In this document: one piece after another, positions 1 through 8,754 of the stretch
How the letters are laid out: each line of letters opens with the position of its first letter
Numbering within the stretch: the stretch's first letter is position 1
DNA from: Mangrovimonas aestuarii
GTDB lineage: Bacteria > Bacteroidota > Bacteroidia > Flavobacteriales > Flavobacteriaceae
DNA: 64,000 bases
Direction: 5' to 3'
Assembly: GCF_028767185.1 (NCBI RefSeq)
Contig: NZ_JARACK010000004.1
Span: 186,001-250,000 of the forward strand
Notes under the pieces: generated by a model
Seen by the model: the letters and a program-made list of their open reading frames with translations, nothing else
The model's database searches: none
What the model was told of the DNA's origin: nothing
Position numbers and translations under genes: made by a program

Positions 1-252
1 AATCAACCTGTCAAGTTGTTGGATTTTATTGAAGCTATTGAAAAAGAAACGGGTATTGCAGCTGAAAAACTAATGATGCCTATGCAACCTGGTGATGTTG
101 AAAAGACTTGGGCTGATGGAACAGCATTAACTGTCGATTTCAACTATACTCCAAAAGTACCACTTATAGTTGGAGTTTATAAATTTATATCATGGTATAG
201 GACTTATTTTAAAATAGCTCTTGAATTACAAAACAGTGAAAACACAAAATAA
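1..252 (+). CDS. C-terminal end of a UDP-sugar 4-epimerase-like extended SDR (5' truncated by window)
   Basis: The reading frame is open from the first base and ends at a TAA at 250-252, so only the last 83 residues are seen. The stretch MMPMQPGDVEKTWAD, followed by a tyrosine-containing segment and a final VGVYKFISWYRTYF, is the typical C-terminus of UDP-glucuronate 4-epimerase-like enzymes of the CapI/LspL type. These extended short-chain dehydrogenases act on UDP-sugars in the cytoplasm. The NAD-binding and catalytic parts lie upstream of the window, so the exact substrate cannot be judged. Its last bases overlap the start of the flippase gene, so it probably belongs to the same operon. 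Confidence 0.8.
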   Translation, partial: NQPVKLLDFIEAIEKETGIAAEKLMMPMQPGDVEKTWADGTALTVDFNYTPKVPLIVGVYKFISWYRTYFKIALELQNSENTK

Positions 253-1678
253 GAACTTAAAACAAAAGTCAAAAGCTGGTTTAATCTGGGACTTGTCAGG
301 TACTTTTGTTCGACAAATTGCAACCTTTGTCGTTTCCATAATACTTGCAAGAATTCTTATACCCGAAGATTTTGGGGTAGTTGGTTTGGCGCTAGCTTTT
401 ATTACCATCAGTAGTGTTTTTATTGATGTGGGATTTACGGATGGTTTAATACAAAAAAAAGAAGTTGACGATATAACCTATTCCTCTATTTTTTACACCA
501 ATTTAGTATTGAGCTTATTACTAGGCTTATCAATTTTTTTATTGTCACCAGTACTTGGAAGGTTTTTTGGCAGCCAAGAAGTAGTGAGCATATTGAAATA
601 TTTGGCTATAATACCTCCGATAGGGGCTTTGGGTAAGGTTCATGCTGCAATGTTAACAAGAGGCTTGCGCTTTAAATCTTTAACTCTAAGAGATATTTTT
701 GCAACTCTTTTTGGTGGTGTGGTTGGAATTGTTTGTGCGCTTAATGGTTTTGGTGTATTTAGTTTGGTTTGGCAACAAATAACAGCTGCTTTAATTGGGG
801 CTATTATGCTATGGTTTGGAACAGGGTGGATTCCAAAGGCACAATTTTCATGGAAAAGTGTAAGGGGGTTGTTATCCTTTTCGAGTTTTGTTTTTTTTGA
901 TCAAGCACTTAGACAGGTTTTTCTGAAAATAGATACCTTATTCATTGGTAAGGTTTTTTCACCTGTAACACTAGGTTTTTATTCAAGGGCTGAATCATTA
1001 AATTCACAGATTACCAATTACTCTTCAAGTAGTTTAAGAAAGGTTATGTTTCCTATACTAAGCTCTATTCAAGAAGATGATGAACAATTTCAAAGAGTCT
1101 ATTATAAGGTATTTGATTTTGCGACATTTCTTTCTTCTACACTTTTAGGAGTACTATTTTTTCTAAGCGATCAGATAATTGTCTTCCTTTTAGGGAGTAA
1201 ATGGATCCCAAGTATTGTTTTGTTCCAAATATTAATATTTAGAACTCTCTTCGCACCTCACGGAGCATTAATGGGAAAGTCTCTATTAAGTAAAGGGTAT
1301 TCCAGGGTTAAGTTTAACCTAAGTTTAATTCAAAGGCTTGTTTTATTGTTACCAATGTTAGTGGGTTTGTTTTTTGGAATTAAGATTTTTGCTTCTGCCG
1401 TTGTTTTTGGTTCTTTTTTAGGTTTTATACTTTATTCATGGGCGGTAGATAAATATTTGAATCTCAGTTTCAAAAGGCAGATTTTAGGGTTTTTATACCC
1501 AATGTTACCATTCTTTATTTTAATATTATTTAAGGCATTTGTTTTTAATGGTTTAAATTCTATTTATTATGCCCTAATTTTCATAGGTTTTCATTTTACA
1601 TTTTTGTTATTAACCAAACACAACGGATTTTTATTTGGTAGACAAGAATTAACAAAACTGATTAAAAAACGAATTTAA
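236..1678 (+). CDS. Wzx-type polysaccharide flippase (MOP superfamily)
   Basis: This integral membrane protein of about 480 residues has some 12-14 hydrophobic segments. The N-terminal pattern, SKAGLIWDLSGTFVRQ followed by ARILIPEDFGVVGLA, is typical of lipopolysaccharide/teichuronic-acid flippases of the WzxC/TuaB group. Such proteins turn undecaprenyl-pyrophosphate-linked repeat units across the inner membrane. No ATG lies near the start. The frame can begin at GTG 236 (chosen, giving MKTQNKN) or TTG 221, and both overlap the preceding epimerase gene. It is the only flippase seen in the window and pairs functionally with the EpsG-like polymerase at 5.9 kb. The family call is firm; the transported unit is unknown. 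Confidence 0.87.
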   Translation: MKTQNKNLKQKSKAGLIWDLSGTFVRQIATFVVSIILARILIPEDFGVVGLALAFITISSVFIDVGFTDGLIQKKEVDDITYSSIFYTNLVLSLLLGLSIFLLSPVLGRFFGSQEVVSILKYLAIIPPIGALGKVHAAMLTRGLRFKSLTLRDIFATLFGGVVGIVCALNGFGVFSLVWQQITAALIGAIMLWFGTGWIPKAQFSWKSVRGLLSFSSFVFFDQALRQVFLKIDTLFIGKVFSPVTLGFYSRAESLNSQITNYSSSSLRKVMFPILSSIQEDDEQFQRVYYKVFDFATFLSSTLLGVLFFLSDQIIVFLLGSKWIPSIVLFQILIFRTLFAPHGALMGKSLLSKGYSRVKFNLSLIQRLVLLLPMLVGLFFGIKIFASAVVFGSFLGFILYSWAVDKYLNLSFKRQILGFLYPMLPFFILILFKAFVFNGLNSIYYALIFIGFHFTFLLLTKHNGFLFGRQELTKLIKKRI

Positions 1679-1681
1679 TTT

Positions 1682-2380
1682 ATGATAGTATCCCATAAAC
1701 ATAAATTTATCTTTATTAAACCTCAAAAAACAGCAGGGACTTCGGTAGAATTATTGTTGTCACGGATTTGTGGTCCAGACGATATTATTACACCTTTAGG
1801 TTATGATCCAGACCCTAATGTAAGGGAGAAAAACAACGCTAAGCAACCTCAAAACTTCAAGAGAGCTAAGGCTTTTAAGGAATGGGAAATGCGAGATGTA
1901 TACTATATGGTTAAAAAACTTAAAAGTCCAAATCAAAATTACATAGAGCATTTAACAGCGCAACAAATAAAGGATTACGTAGGCGACGATATATGGAATT
2001 CTTATTATAAAATTTCTATAGTTAGAAATCCATGGGATCATGCTATTTCTATGTATGAATGGATGGCGAAATATAATTATGAAAAAGTATCAAGTATTTC
2101 ATTTGAAGTATTTCTTCGCGAAAAATATAGGTTATTATGGCCTTTTTATAGTGTTAATAATATCTTTGATATCGATTTTATGTTGAGATTCGAAAATTTG
2201 CAAGATGGAATAAATAGTTTAGAAGAAAAATTTCCATTGGAAAATCTACAGCTACCTGTCACAAAAAATAAAGTTAGAAAGCAGAAAAATTTTTCTGATT
2301 ATTTTGATACAGGAACTAAGGATTTAGTTAGAGAACAAAACTTAAATATAATTGAAAGATTCAGTTATAGTTTTCCATAA
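1682..2380 (+). CDS. Sulfotransferase family protein (Sulfotransfer_2-like)
   Basis: The 232-residue protein begins with a 5'-phosphosulfate-binding loop, KPQKTAGTS, at residues 13-21. A matching 3'-phosphate-binding segment, SIVRNPWDHAISMYEW, lies near residues 112-127. This pair of motifs is the signature of PAPS-dependent carbohydrate sulfotransferases. The enzyme is expected to move sulfate from PAPS to a sugar hydroxyl in the cytoplasm before or during repeat-unit assembly. It sits 3 bases after the flippase stop, and its TAA overlaps the ATG of the next gene (TAATG), so the genes are co-transcribed. It is the first of six sulfotransferase-like genes in the locus. Acceptor sugar and position cannot be read from sequence. 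Confidence 0.83.
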   Translation: MIVSHKHKFIFIKPQKTAGTSVELLLSRICGPDDIITPLGYDPDPNVREKNNAKQPQNFKRAKAFKEWEMRDVYYMVKKLKSPNQNYIEHLTAQQIKDYVGDDIWNSYYKISIVRNPWDHAISMYEWMAKYNYEKVSSISFEVFLREKYRLLWPFYSVNNIFDIDFMLRFENLQDGINSLEEKFPLENLQLPVTKNKVRKQKNFSDYFDTGTKDLVREQNLNIIERFSYSFP

Positions 2381-2862
2381 TGAGTTTATTGCTTACAGTT
2401 TATAGGTTTATTTTTTCAAGGATTGAAAAAAGTCTAGAAAAGGATATTAAAAAAAGGTATAATCTAGATAGTTCCGTAAGGTTATATAATCCATTAATCA
2501 CAAAATTAACGGGAAATATTTTTATCAATAAAAATAGTTATATAAATAGTGGAAGGTTGCTTACAGGCAAGCAATCAAAAATTATAATTGGATATAATTG
2601 CGCTATAGGCCACAATGTAACTATATCTAGTATTACTCATGATTTATTACAACCCACAGGCCCAGATTTAAAGCATTTGGAGGCAGATATTAAAATAGGA
2701 AATAATGTTTGGATTGGGAGTAATGTATTTATTAAAGAAGGGATAACTATAGGTGATAATTGTATTGTTGGCGCTAATTCAGTAGTAACCAAAAGTTTCC
2801 CAAGTGATTCTATAATTGGGGGAATACCTGCTTCTTTGATTCGAAAGACAAGCCTCTTATAA
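2380..2862 (+). CDS. Hexapeptide-repeat (LbH) O-acyltransferase
   Basis: The 160-residue protein has the isoleucine/valine-spaced hexapeptide repeats of a left-handed beta helix, seen in IKIGNNVWIGSNVFIKEG and ITIGDNCIVGANSVVTK. It ends with GGIPASLIRK, as in CatB/NodL/LacA-type acetyltransferases. A histidine in SSITHDLL is a likely catalytic base. Such enzymes acetylate sugar hydroxyls or amines from acetyl-CoA. Its start codon overlaps the stop of the upstream sulfotransferase by one base, implying translational coupling. It could be the N-acetyltransferase for the 4-amino sugar made by the LegB/LegC-like pair, but O-acetylation of a repeat unit fits as well. Confidence 0.85.
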   Translation: MSLLLTVYRFIFSRIEKSLEKDIKKRYNLDSSVRLYNPLITKLTGNIFINKNSYINSGRLLTGKQSKIIIGYNCAIGHNVTISSITHDLLQPTGPDLKHLEADIKIGNNVWIGSNVFIKEGITIGDNCIVGANSVVTKSFPSDSIIGGIPASLIRKTSLL

Positions 2863-2907
2863 TTATCAAATTTTTATATCCCTCAATAAAAGTAATTTTA
2901 ATCAATA

Positions 2908-3771
2908 ATGAACTTTTCTAGGATGGGACATTTTGAAACTCTCCCTAAAATCATTTGGACTTATTGGCATCAAGGTTTTGAAAATGCTCCTTGGGTTGTG
3001 CAGCGTTGTATTGAGCAATTAAAGCTATTGCATTCCGATTGGGAGATTCATTTATTGGATGCCAAAAACATTCATGAATATGCGAAGCCCCTTCCTATTA
3101 GGGAGGAAGTTGTAGATAATATGCTTCTCCAACATCGTTCAGATTTATTAAGAACACAACTTCTTATTACTTATGGAGGAGTTTGGATAGACCCAACAGT
3201 ATACTGTAAAGTACCACTAAGCGACTGGTTATATAATCATATGGCGTCTGGTTTGTTTTTATATAAAAACCCAGGCAGGGATCGTATTATTTCAAATTGG
3301 TTTATAGCATCAAAGTCTAATAATATTCTGTTAAAACAGCTTTATAAAAAGTTGTGTGATTATTGGAATGAAAACAATTTTAGAAATATTAGTGACAAAA
3401 AACCTTCCAAATTTGAAAAAAATATTTACCGCATAGTAAATAGACGCCCAGCTTGGACTAGGATTTGGTTTACCCGTTTAATGCTTAAAGTTATTAAGTT
3501 CAGGCCATATATGGTTTATCACTATGCGTTTTATGAGTTGATAAAAACAGATAAGGTGTGCAATGAAATTTGGAGTAACACGAATTCTTTACCTGCTTCA
3601 AAACCCCATAAATTACAACGTTTGGGCTTATTAAGTCCAATGAATGAAGAAGCAAAAAAATGGATTGAAGGTAAAGATCCTGAGCTATTTAAATTAACAT
3701 GGAGGCTTAAGGAAGAGGCTGCTTTTTCTGGTTCAACTATTGAATATTTGTTCAACCATTCACAAGCATAA
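2908..3771 (+). CDS. Capsular polysaccharide synthesis protein (Caps_synth, GT32-like)
   Basis: The 287-residue protein starts with the typical KIIWTYWHQGFENAPWVV and then has LLRTQLLITYGGVWIDPTV near residues 80-98. That segment holds the aspartate of the DxD-like nucleotide-sugar motif of Caps_synth/GT32-like glycosyltransferases. It probably adds one sugar of the repeat unit at the inner face of the cytoplasmic membrane. A second in-frame ATG five codons downstream (2923) could be the true start. It lies 45 bases after the acyltransferase gene in the same direction. Donor and acceptor are unknown. Confidence 0.83.
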   Translation: MNFSRMGHFETLPKIIWTYWHQGFENAPWVVQRCIEQLKLLHSDWEIHLLDAKNIHEYAKPLPIREEVVDNMLLQHRSDLLRTQLLITYGGVWIDPTVYCKVPLSDWLYNHMASGLFLYKNPGRDRIISNWFIASKSNNILLKQLYKKLCDYWNENNFRNISDKKPSKFEKNIYRIVNRRPAWTRIWFTRLMLKVIKFRPYMVYHYAFYELIKTDKVCNEIWSNTNSLPASKPHKLQRLGLLSPMNEEAKKWIEGKDPELFKLTWRLKEEAAFSGSTIEYLFNHSQA

Positions 3772-3799
3772 CAGTGCTAGGATTTAACTAAAAAGATGT

Positions 3800-4498
3800 A
3801 TGACGATTAAAACACAACCAAAAATAATCTGCATAGGATGGCATAAAACAGGAACAACAACAATGGGCGCAGCTCTCTTAAAGTTGGGATACTCAGTAGT
3901 AGGTGCACGTTTGGATTTGGCTGAATCCTTGTTAAGAGGAAATGTTTCAAATTCTATACTAGTAGCCCAGGAGTATAACGCCCTGCAGGATGTGCCATGG
4001 ATGGCTATGTACAAGGAGTTGGATAAAGCTTATCCTAACAGTAAATTCATATTAACGGTTAGGGATGAAGATAAGTGGTTATATAGTGCAAAAAAACATT
4101 TTGGTAAAGATTATACAGCAATGAGAGAATGGCTGTATGGCAAGGGTGTTCTAGACGGGAATGAAGCATTATATCTGGACAGGTATAGAAAACATTATGA
4201 GGATGTTTATGATTATTTTAAGGATAGACCTGATGACTTGTTGATTATGGATTTTAAGGCGGGAGATGGTTGGGAAAAGCTATGCGGTTTTTTAAACTGT
4301 GCTGTTCCACAAAGTAATTTTCCACATTCAAATAAAGGAAAGCACAATTATAATTTTTACGATAAGTGCCTTGCGTTTATTAGGTTTAATACCCCAAAGA
4401 GGTTAAGGGATTTAAGGGTTAAACTATTAATTTATTTAAGAGGAAGTGATTATAGGGACAAATTCAACAATAAGAAATACAATAAAAATAAGGGTTAA
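3800..4498 (+). CDS. Sulfotransferase-like protein (Sulfotransfer_4 type)
   Basis: The 232-residue protein opens with IICIGWHKTGTTTMGAAL, a clear 5'-phosphosulfate loop with its lysine at residue 16. SKFILTVRDEDKWLYS near residues 81-96 supplies the arginine of the 3'-phosphate site. The arrangement matches the branch of the sulfotransferase fold that includes uncharacterised bacterial members as well as carbohydrate enzymes. Its similarity to the other five sulfotransferase-like genes here is limited to these motifs, so they do not look like recent duplicates. It ends 12 bases before the next sulfotransferase-like gene. Sulfation of a cell-surface glycan is inferred from context. Confidence 0.75.
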   Translation: MTIKTQPKIICIGWHKTGTTTMGAALLKLGYSVVGARLDLAESLLRGNVSNSILVAQEYNALQDVPWMAMYKELDKAYPNSKFILTVRDEDKWLYSAKKHFGKDYTAMREWLYGKGVLDGNEALYLDRYRKHYEDVYDYFKDRPDDLLIMDFKAGDGWEKLCGFLNCAVPQSNFPHSNKGKHNYNFYDKCLAFIRFNTPKRLRDLRVKLLIYLRGSDYRDKFNNKKYNKNKG

Positions 4499-4510
4499 TT
4501 TTATTTTAGT

Positions 4511-5587
4511 ATGAAATTATATTTGCACATTGGTACTGAAAAAACAGGGAGCTCTTATGTACAGACCTTATTGTCGAAGAATAGAACCCAATTAGAGTCT
4601 CATGGTTATTACTTTCCTGGAGCAGGAAAACACGAACAGCAAATGTTGGCAGGAAAGATATCAGCAGGAAATGGAGTGGAGCTTAAAAATACGTTGTGTA
4701 AGCCTAAAGAGAATCTTGAAAAGTTATTATTAGACTATATTAAAAAGGCTAAAGAAAAGTCATGTGATAAAATCGTAATATCAAATGAAAATCTGATAGA
4801 ATCCCTTTCAGATGCTAAAGTTTTAAAACAACTTGTGAATAGCTGTAAGGTTTTAAATCTTGAAATTGGAGAGGTACTGTTAGTATTGAGAGACCCAATA
4901 GATCAAGCCCTATCACTTTATAAACATCGAGCCAAAAACGGTAATATAGCAATCATTGACAAATGGTTAAAAACGGGATATGATCTCCCTATTTATTTAA
5001 AAGGATTTTTAGAGAATATTTCACGAGAGTCACTTAAAATTACCGTTAGAAAGTTTAAAAAAGAAAAGCTTTTTCTCGAAAACGTTTTTTTTAATGATTG
5101 GTTAAAAGTAGGTAATCCAGTAGTTAGTCACATAAAACCTGTAAACCCTTCGCTTACTCTGAGTGAACTTTATTTTTTAAAAGAGTTGAGAAAAGCAGAC
5201 CCTTATTTGGTAAAAAAGGCTTACCAAGCTTTTTTAAGCATGGAGATTACTGAGAAGAAGAAGGATAAGCAATTGGAAAAAGCATACAGAATGGTTATTT
5301 CGAACCATCTAGAAGGCTATAATAGGGTATGGCTCAATATGAACGACTTTTTACAAGAGAATGAAAAAATTGATATACCTATTAGCTTTAATAAAGGTCA
5401 AGATAATTTTGAAGACGCACTTGAGTATACCCCAAAACAGGTTCAGGTAATGACATCTTTAATTGCAGATTCAAAAAAGATAAAAGTAAAAGTAGATAGA
5501 ATGCTATACAGTATTAAGCAATTTATTATAGGAGTTACACCAAGACCTTTTCTAGACTTTTACATAAAGATAAAGTATTCAGCTTAA
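4511..5587 (+). CDS. Sulfotransferase-like protein, 358 residues
   Basis: The N-terminus, LYLHIGTEKTGSSYVQTLL, is a recognisable phosphosulfate-binding loop. EVLLVLRDPIDQALSLYKHR around residues 121-140 fits the 3'-phosphate-binding strand and helix. The protein is longer than classical bacterial carbohydrate sulfotransferases. Its C-terminal 150 residues, rich in lysine and glutamate, show no family I recognise, so the call rests on the two cofactor motifs. It follows the preceding sulfotransferase gene by 12 bases. A stem-loop (5615-5657) lies just after its stop. A divergent P-loop kinase-like role cannot be excluded. Confidence 0.65.
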   Translation: MKLYLHIGTEKTGSSYVQTLLSKNRTQLESHGYYFPGAGKHEQQMLAGKISAGNGVELKNTLCKPKENLEKLLLDYIKKAKEKSCDKIVISNENLIESLSDAKVLKQLVNSCKVLNLEIGEVLLVLRDPIDQALSLYKHRAKNGNIAIIDKWLKTGYDLPIYLKGFLENISRESLKITVRKFKKEKLFLENVFFNDWLKVGNPVVSHIKPVNPSLTLSELYFLKELRKADPYLVKKAYQAFLSMEITEKKKDKQLEKAYRMVISNHLEGYNRVWLNMNDFLQENEKIDIPISFNKGQDNFEDALEYTPKQVQVMTSLIADSKKIKVKVDRMLYSIKQFIIGVTPRPFLDFYIKIKYSA

Positions 5588-5614
5588 ATAGATACTATAC
5601 TTACAGATAAAGTG

Positions 5615-5657
5615 ATAAAACAGAAAAAAATTACACGAAGAAATTTTTCTGTTTTAT
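5615..5657 (+). terminator. Stem-loop after the third sulfotransferase gene, possible terminator or attenuator
   Basis: A perfect 14-base inverted repeat (left arm 5615-5628, right arm 5644-5657, core ACAGAAAAA / TTTTTCTGT) encloses a 15-base loop. There is no long T-tract after it, so it may only weaken transcription into the downstream genes or protect the mRNA end. Confidence 0.45.
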
Positions 5658-5699
5658 TAAAAAGTAAGTAGAGTCTTAGTGAGCAAAAAAAATCATTTG

Positions 5700-5921
5700 A
5701 TGAAATTGAGAGTACTTTTCGTCACTCCTACTGCATTTGTATTGAATGCAGGAGAAGTTCAACGAACAATATTTAATAATTGTAAATATTTTTCTGAAAC
5801 AGAAGGTAGTGTGTATAACTATTCAGCCAATAGTTTAAGGCATGTAAAGGTTGGATATGGAACTTTACACTATCCAAATCTAGTGGATAACTTTCGAAAA
5901 CAATTGAAGCATTATGAATAG
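5700..5921 (+). pseudogene. Truncated glycosyltransferase remnant (N-terminal fragment)
   Basis: The frame encodes only about 73 residues from ATG 5700 (an upstream GTG at 5679 is also in frame). It begins with MKLRVLFVTPTAF and an NAGEVQRTIFNN stretch that resembles the first Rossmann strand and GG-Q-R loop of GT4-type glycosyltransferases. It then changes to sequence I do not recognise and stops, so the whole donor-binding domain is missing. The usual GGVQR reads GEVQR here. The frame overlaps the start of the EpsG-like gene by 8 bases. The best reading is the remains of a glycosyltransferase gene lost by an internal deletion during cluster rearrangement. A genuine small protein is less likely. 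Confidence 0.5.
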
Positions 5922-7194
5922 AGCTCTTTTCTATAATTCCTTAATGATGCTTTTTTCTCCGGTTGTAGGTTTAGTCTATGGGCTGAAACGCAGTTTCGAC
6001 TCTTCTTATAAGAGGAAATTGTTGACCTTGTTTATAACAATTTTTGGTTCAGTAATTACAATTTCCGAAAGTAATGATGGGTATCGACATTGGCAAAATG
6101 TATATTTTCATTATATGGATTTATCATTAGGTAAGTTCATTTCTGAATGTTGGGAAATTATCTCGTTCAAATCGAATATTAATATCCAAGAAGATTTATA
6201 TATTCACTTTTTGTCGTATATAACAGGGGCAGTTTTGGGTGTTCCTTGGTTGTTTTTTGTTTTTGTAGCTTTTATTTATGGTTATTTTTTTTCTGGATCA
6301 GTTTTTCGTTTAATCCAATTATCTAAAGGAAGAAACTACGGTCGAATATTTTATTTTTTTTTAATTGTTTTTTTATTGTGGAAAGGTCTAGAGGGCATTA
6401 ATTCCATAAGAACCTGGACAGGCGGATGGGTACTTTTTTATGCATGTTTGAGTTATTACCAAACTAAAAAGAAAAAGTATCTTTTATTAATGTTTGTACC
6501 ACCTTATATCCACATTGGGTACTTTGCTATGACCATTCCTGCATGGATTGTTTTGTTTCTAGGTGTTAGGCATAAGCTATACGTTATTTTATTTTGCTTA
6601 TCTTTTGTAACAACAATATTTGACCATGGATCAGTAATTAAACAGCTTCAAACGACTGAAGTAGGGGCAGATAAGGTAAGGAGTTACCAAGTAGAAGAAC
6701 AAAGAACCTCTGATTATTATCTAGATCAATATTCGGGCAGTACTTGGTACTTGAAACTATTTGCATTGGGCGTTCAAAACTGGGGTGTGAATATCTTGGC
6801 TTTTTCCCTGATTTTTTTTGGTGTATACAAAAGAATGAACTTGCTTGAGAGCCATTTGTTTTCCATTGGTTTACTTACCAAAGTGCTCTCCAATGCATCA
6901 TGGTTTTTATTTGCTTTACAGAACAGGACAGCCATTATTACAGGACTTTTTATTTTGGCAAGTTTTTTACTGGTTTGGCAAAGAGGGGGATTTACTTCTA
7001 TAGCAAAACATAAAGCCAAATTATTGAGATTTTCTTTTATTTTGTCTTTTATACTGCTTATTCCATTTGTGATATATAAAATAGCGGGAATGATTTATTT
7101 TTTAAGTATCAATTTGTTTTTATTGCCATTCATACCTTGGTTTGACTCTTCCCTAAACTATTCAGTTAGGGAGTTTTTATCTTTCCTGTTATGA
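5914..7194 (+). CDS. EpsG/Wzy-like polysaccharide polymerase
   Basis: The 426-residue membrane protein has roughly ten transmembrane segments. It carries the EpsG-family arrangement of a serine/asparagine-rich loop (ITISESNDGYRHWQNVYF) and a central motif GINSIRTWTGGWVLFYACLS, followed by YIHIGYFAM. EpsG/Wzy proteins join lipid-linked repeat units at the outer face of the inner membrane. It is the only polymerase candidate in the window and forms a set with the Wzx flippase at its start and the Wza/Wzc pair at 33-36 kb. The start ATG overlaps the glycosyltransferase remnant by 8 bases. Polymerases are highly variable, so specificity cannot be predicted. Confidence 0.78.
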   Translation: MNRALFYNSLMMLFSPVVGLVYGLKRSFDSSYKRKLLTLFITIFGSVITISESNDGYRHWQNVYFHYMDLSLGKFISECWEIISFKSNINIQEDLYIHFLSYITGAVLGVPWLFFVFVAFIYGYFFSGSVFRLIQLSKGRNYGRIFYFFLIVFLLWKGLEGINSIRTWTGGWVLFYACLSYYQTKKKKYLLLMFVPPYIHIGYFAMTIPAWIVLFLGVRHKLYVILFCLSFVTTIFDHGSVIKQLQTTEVGADKVRSYQVEEQRTSDYYLDQYSGSTWYLKLFALGVQNWGVNILAFSLIFFGVYKRMNLLESHLFSIGLLTKVLSNASWFLFALQNRTAIITGLFILASFLLVWQRGGFTSIAKHKAKLLRFSFILSFILLIPFVIYKIAGMIYFLSINLFLLPFIPWFDSSLNYSVREFLSFLL

Positions 7195-7389
7195 TAGAAT
7201 ACTTCAAAAAGTATCCAAAAGTGTGTCATTGTTTAAAAGAAGTAAAAGCCTGAATTGAAAATGACAATTCGATTGTAATATCCAATTAACCTAATTATTG
7301 ACAAAGGAAAACTCATGTTTGAGGTCGAAATGTTACATGAGGCCTAACATTTTATAGGTTTACATTATTAGATAGCAAACATTTAAATT

Positions 7390-8565
7390 ATGACCAATAT
7401 ACTATTTATAGCTTCTTTTCCCATTGAACCTAAAAAAGGAGGTGTCCAGAGAGTAACCCATATTTTAACAGAGGAATTTCTTAAAAGAGGGGCAAAGGTA
7501 TTTTATCTTTCTCTTGGGAAAATGGATGCAGATTTTAAATTTAATACAGAGCAATTTGTATTACCTAATACAAATCAACTATGGTCTGGAGAGAATATAA
7601 GCTTTTCAAAAAATCTCATTAAAGAAAAAAAAATAGAGGTTATTATAAACCAAACAGGGGTTTATAAAGCTAAAATGAATTTTGTGTATGAGATTAAGCC
7701 TAAAGGGGTGAGATTAATAACAGTACACCATAATTGCTTAATAGGTTTAAATAAAAATTACAGAAATATAAGATTAGGAAACACCAATACAAAATCTATT
7801 TTTAATGCTATTGATTTTCGATTGGTTTGGGAGGTATTAAAGTTTTTAAATAAAAAAAAGCAAGCTAAATTGCTTAAAAATGCAATTGATAAATCAGATA
7901 AACTTGCATTGTTATCTGAAAGCTATATTAAAGAATTGGAATATTATTTGACTTATTTTGATGAGAGTAAAATAGTGGCAATGCCAAACCCTGCTTCATT
8001 TGAAACAAATGAAAATATATCATTTGATGAAAAAGAGAATAGAATTGTTTATGTTGGCCGTTTAAGTATAACTCAAAAAAGAGTTGAAAAATTACTTCTT
8101 TTATGGGAGGGAATTTATCAGAAATATCCAAGTTGGCAATTTGATATTTTAGGAGATGGACCGGCAAAACAATTTTTATTAGACGAAATAAAGAAAAGAG
8201 GCCTAAAGAGAATAACCATACATGGTACTCAAGACCCGAAACTATTTTTGGCAAAGGCTAAATTATTTGTGATGACCTCTGATTTTGAAGGGTTCCCTAT
8301 GGTATTGCCAGAAGCCCAATCTTACGGAGTAGTACCTGTTGCTTTTAATACTTTTGGAGCTATAAGTGATGTAATACAACATCAAGAAACGGGCTTAGTA
8401 ATTAAAGAAGAAGACATACAATCATACATTATGAGTTTACAGGAATTAATGAGTGATCAGGAAAAGCTCAAAGCAATGAGTGCTAAGGTTCAAAAGATGC
8501 CTTCAAAATATAAAGTAAGACATATAGCAGATAATTGGATTAAATTAATTAATGATTTAAACTGA
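7390..8565 (+). CDS. Glycosyltransferase family 4 protein
   Basis: The 391-residue protein shows the two-domain GT-B pattern. An N-terminal glycine-rich loop, KKGGVQRVTHIL, lies at residues 17-28. A C-terminal donor site starts with VYVGRLSITQKRVEKLL and includes DFEGFPMVLPEAQSYG near residues 298-313, with the conserved E-x7-E pair. GT4 enzymes are retaining glycosyltransferases that use nucleotide-sugar donors at the membrane. It is preceded by about 195 bases of AT-rich sequence without a gene and followed by 190 bases of the same kind, so it may carry its own promoter, although I could not identify one. Confidence 0.87.
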   Translation: MTNILFIASFPIEPKKGGVQRVTHILTEEFLKRGAKVFYLSLGKMDADFKFNTEQFVLPNTNQLWSGENISFSKNLIKEKKIEVIINQTGVYKAKMNFVYEIKPKGVRLITVHHNCLIGLNKNYRNIRLGNTNTKSIFNAIDFRLVWEVLKFLNKKKQAKLLKNAIDKSDKLALLSESYIKELEYYLTYFDESKIVAMPNPASFETNENISFDEKENRIVYVGRLSITQKRVEKLLLLWEGIYQKYPSWQFDILGDGPAKQFLLDEIKKRGLKRITIHGTQDPKLFLAKAKLFVMTSDFEGFPMVLPEAQSYGVVPVAFNTFGAISDVIQHQETGLVIKEEDIQSYIMSLQELMSDQEKLKAMSAKVQKMPSKYKVRHIADNWIKLINDLN

Positions 8566-8754
8566 TTAAAGTAAGGTTCTGTTTCTTTAGTCTAAGAAAT
8601 AGACTTATTTAACAGGATTTGATTCCCATAACAAAGAGAAGAAAAAGTGAGTGTTATAATATTAGGGATATAGTCATTATAATTTTTTATTTGAAACTTA
8701 GGAAGTATCTCTTTTTTAGAATAATTACATATAAATTTATTTTAATTGACATTG

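Noticed and set aside
7928-8254. Antisense open frames inside genes (for example 7928-8254, 27346-27687, 58905-59270, 55530-55853)
   Set aside because: They mirror strongly supported genes on the other strand and show no independent coding features.
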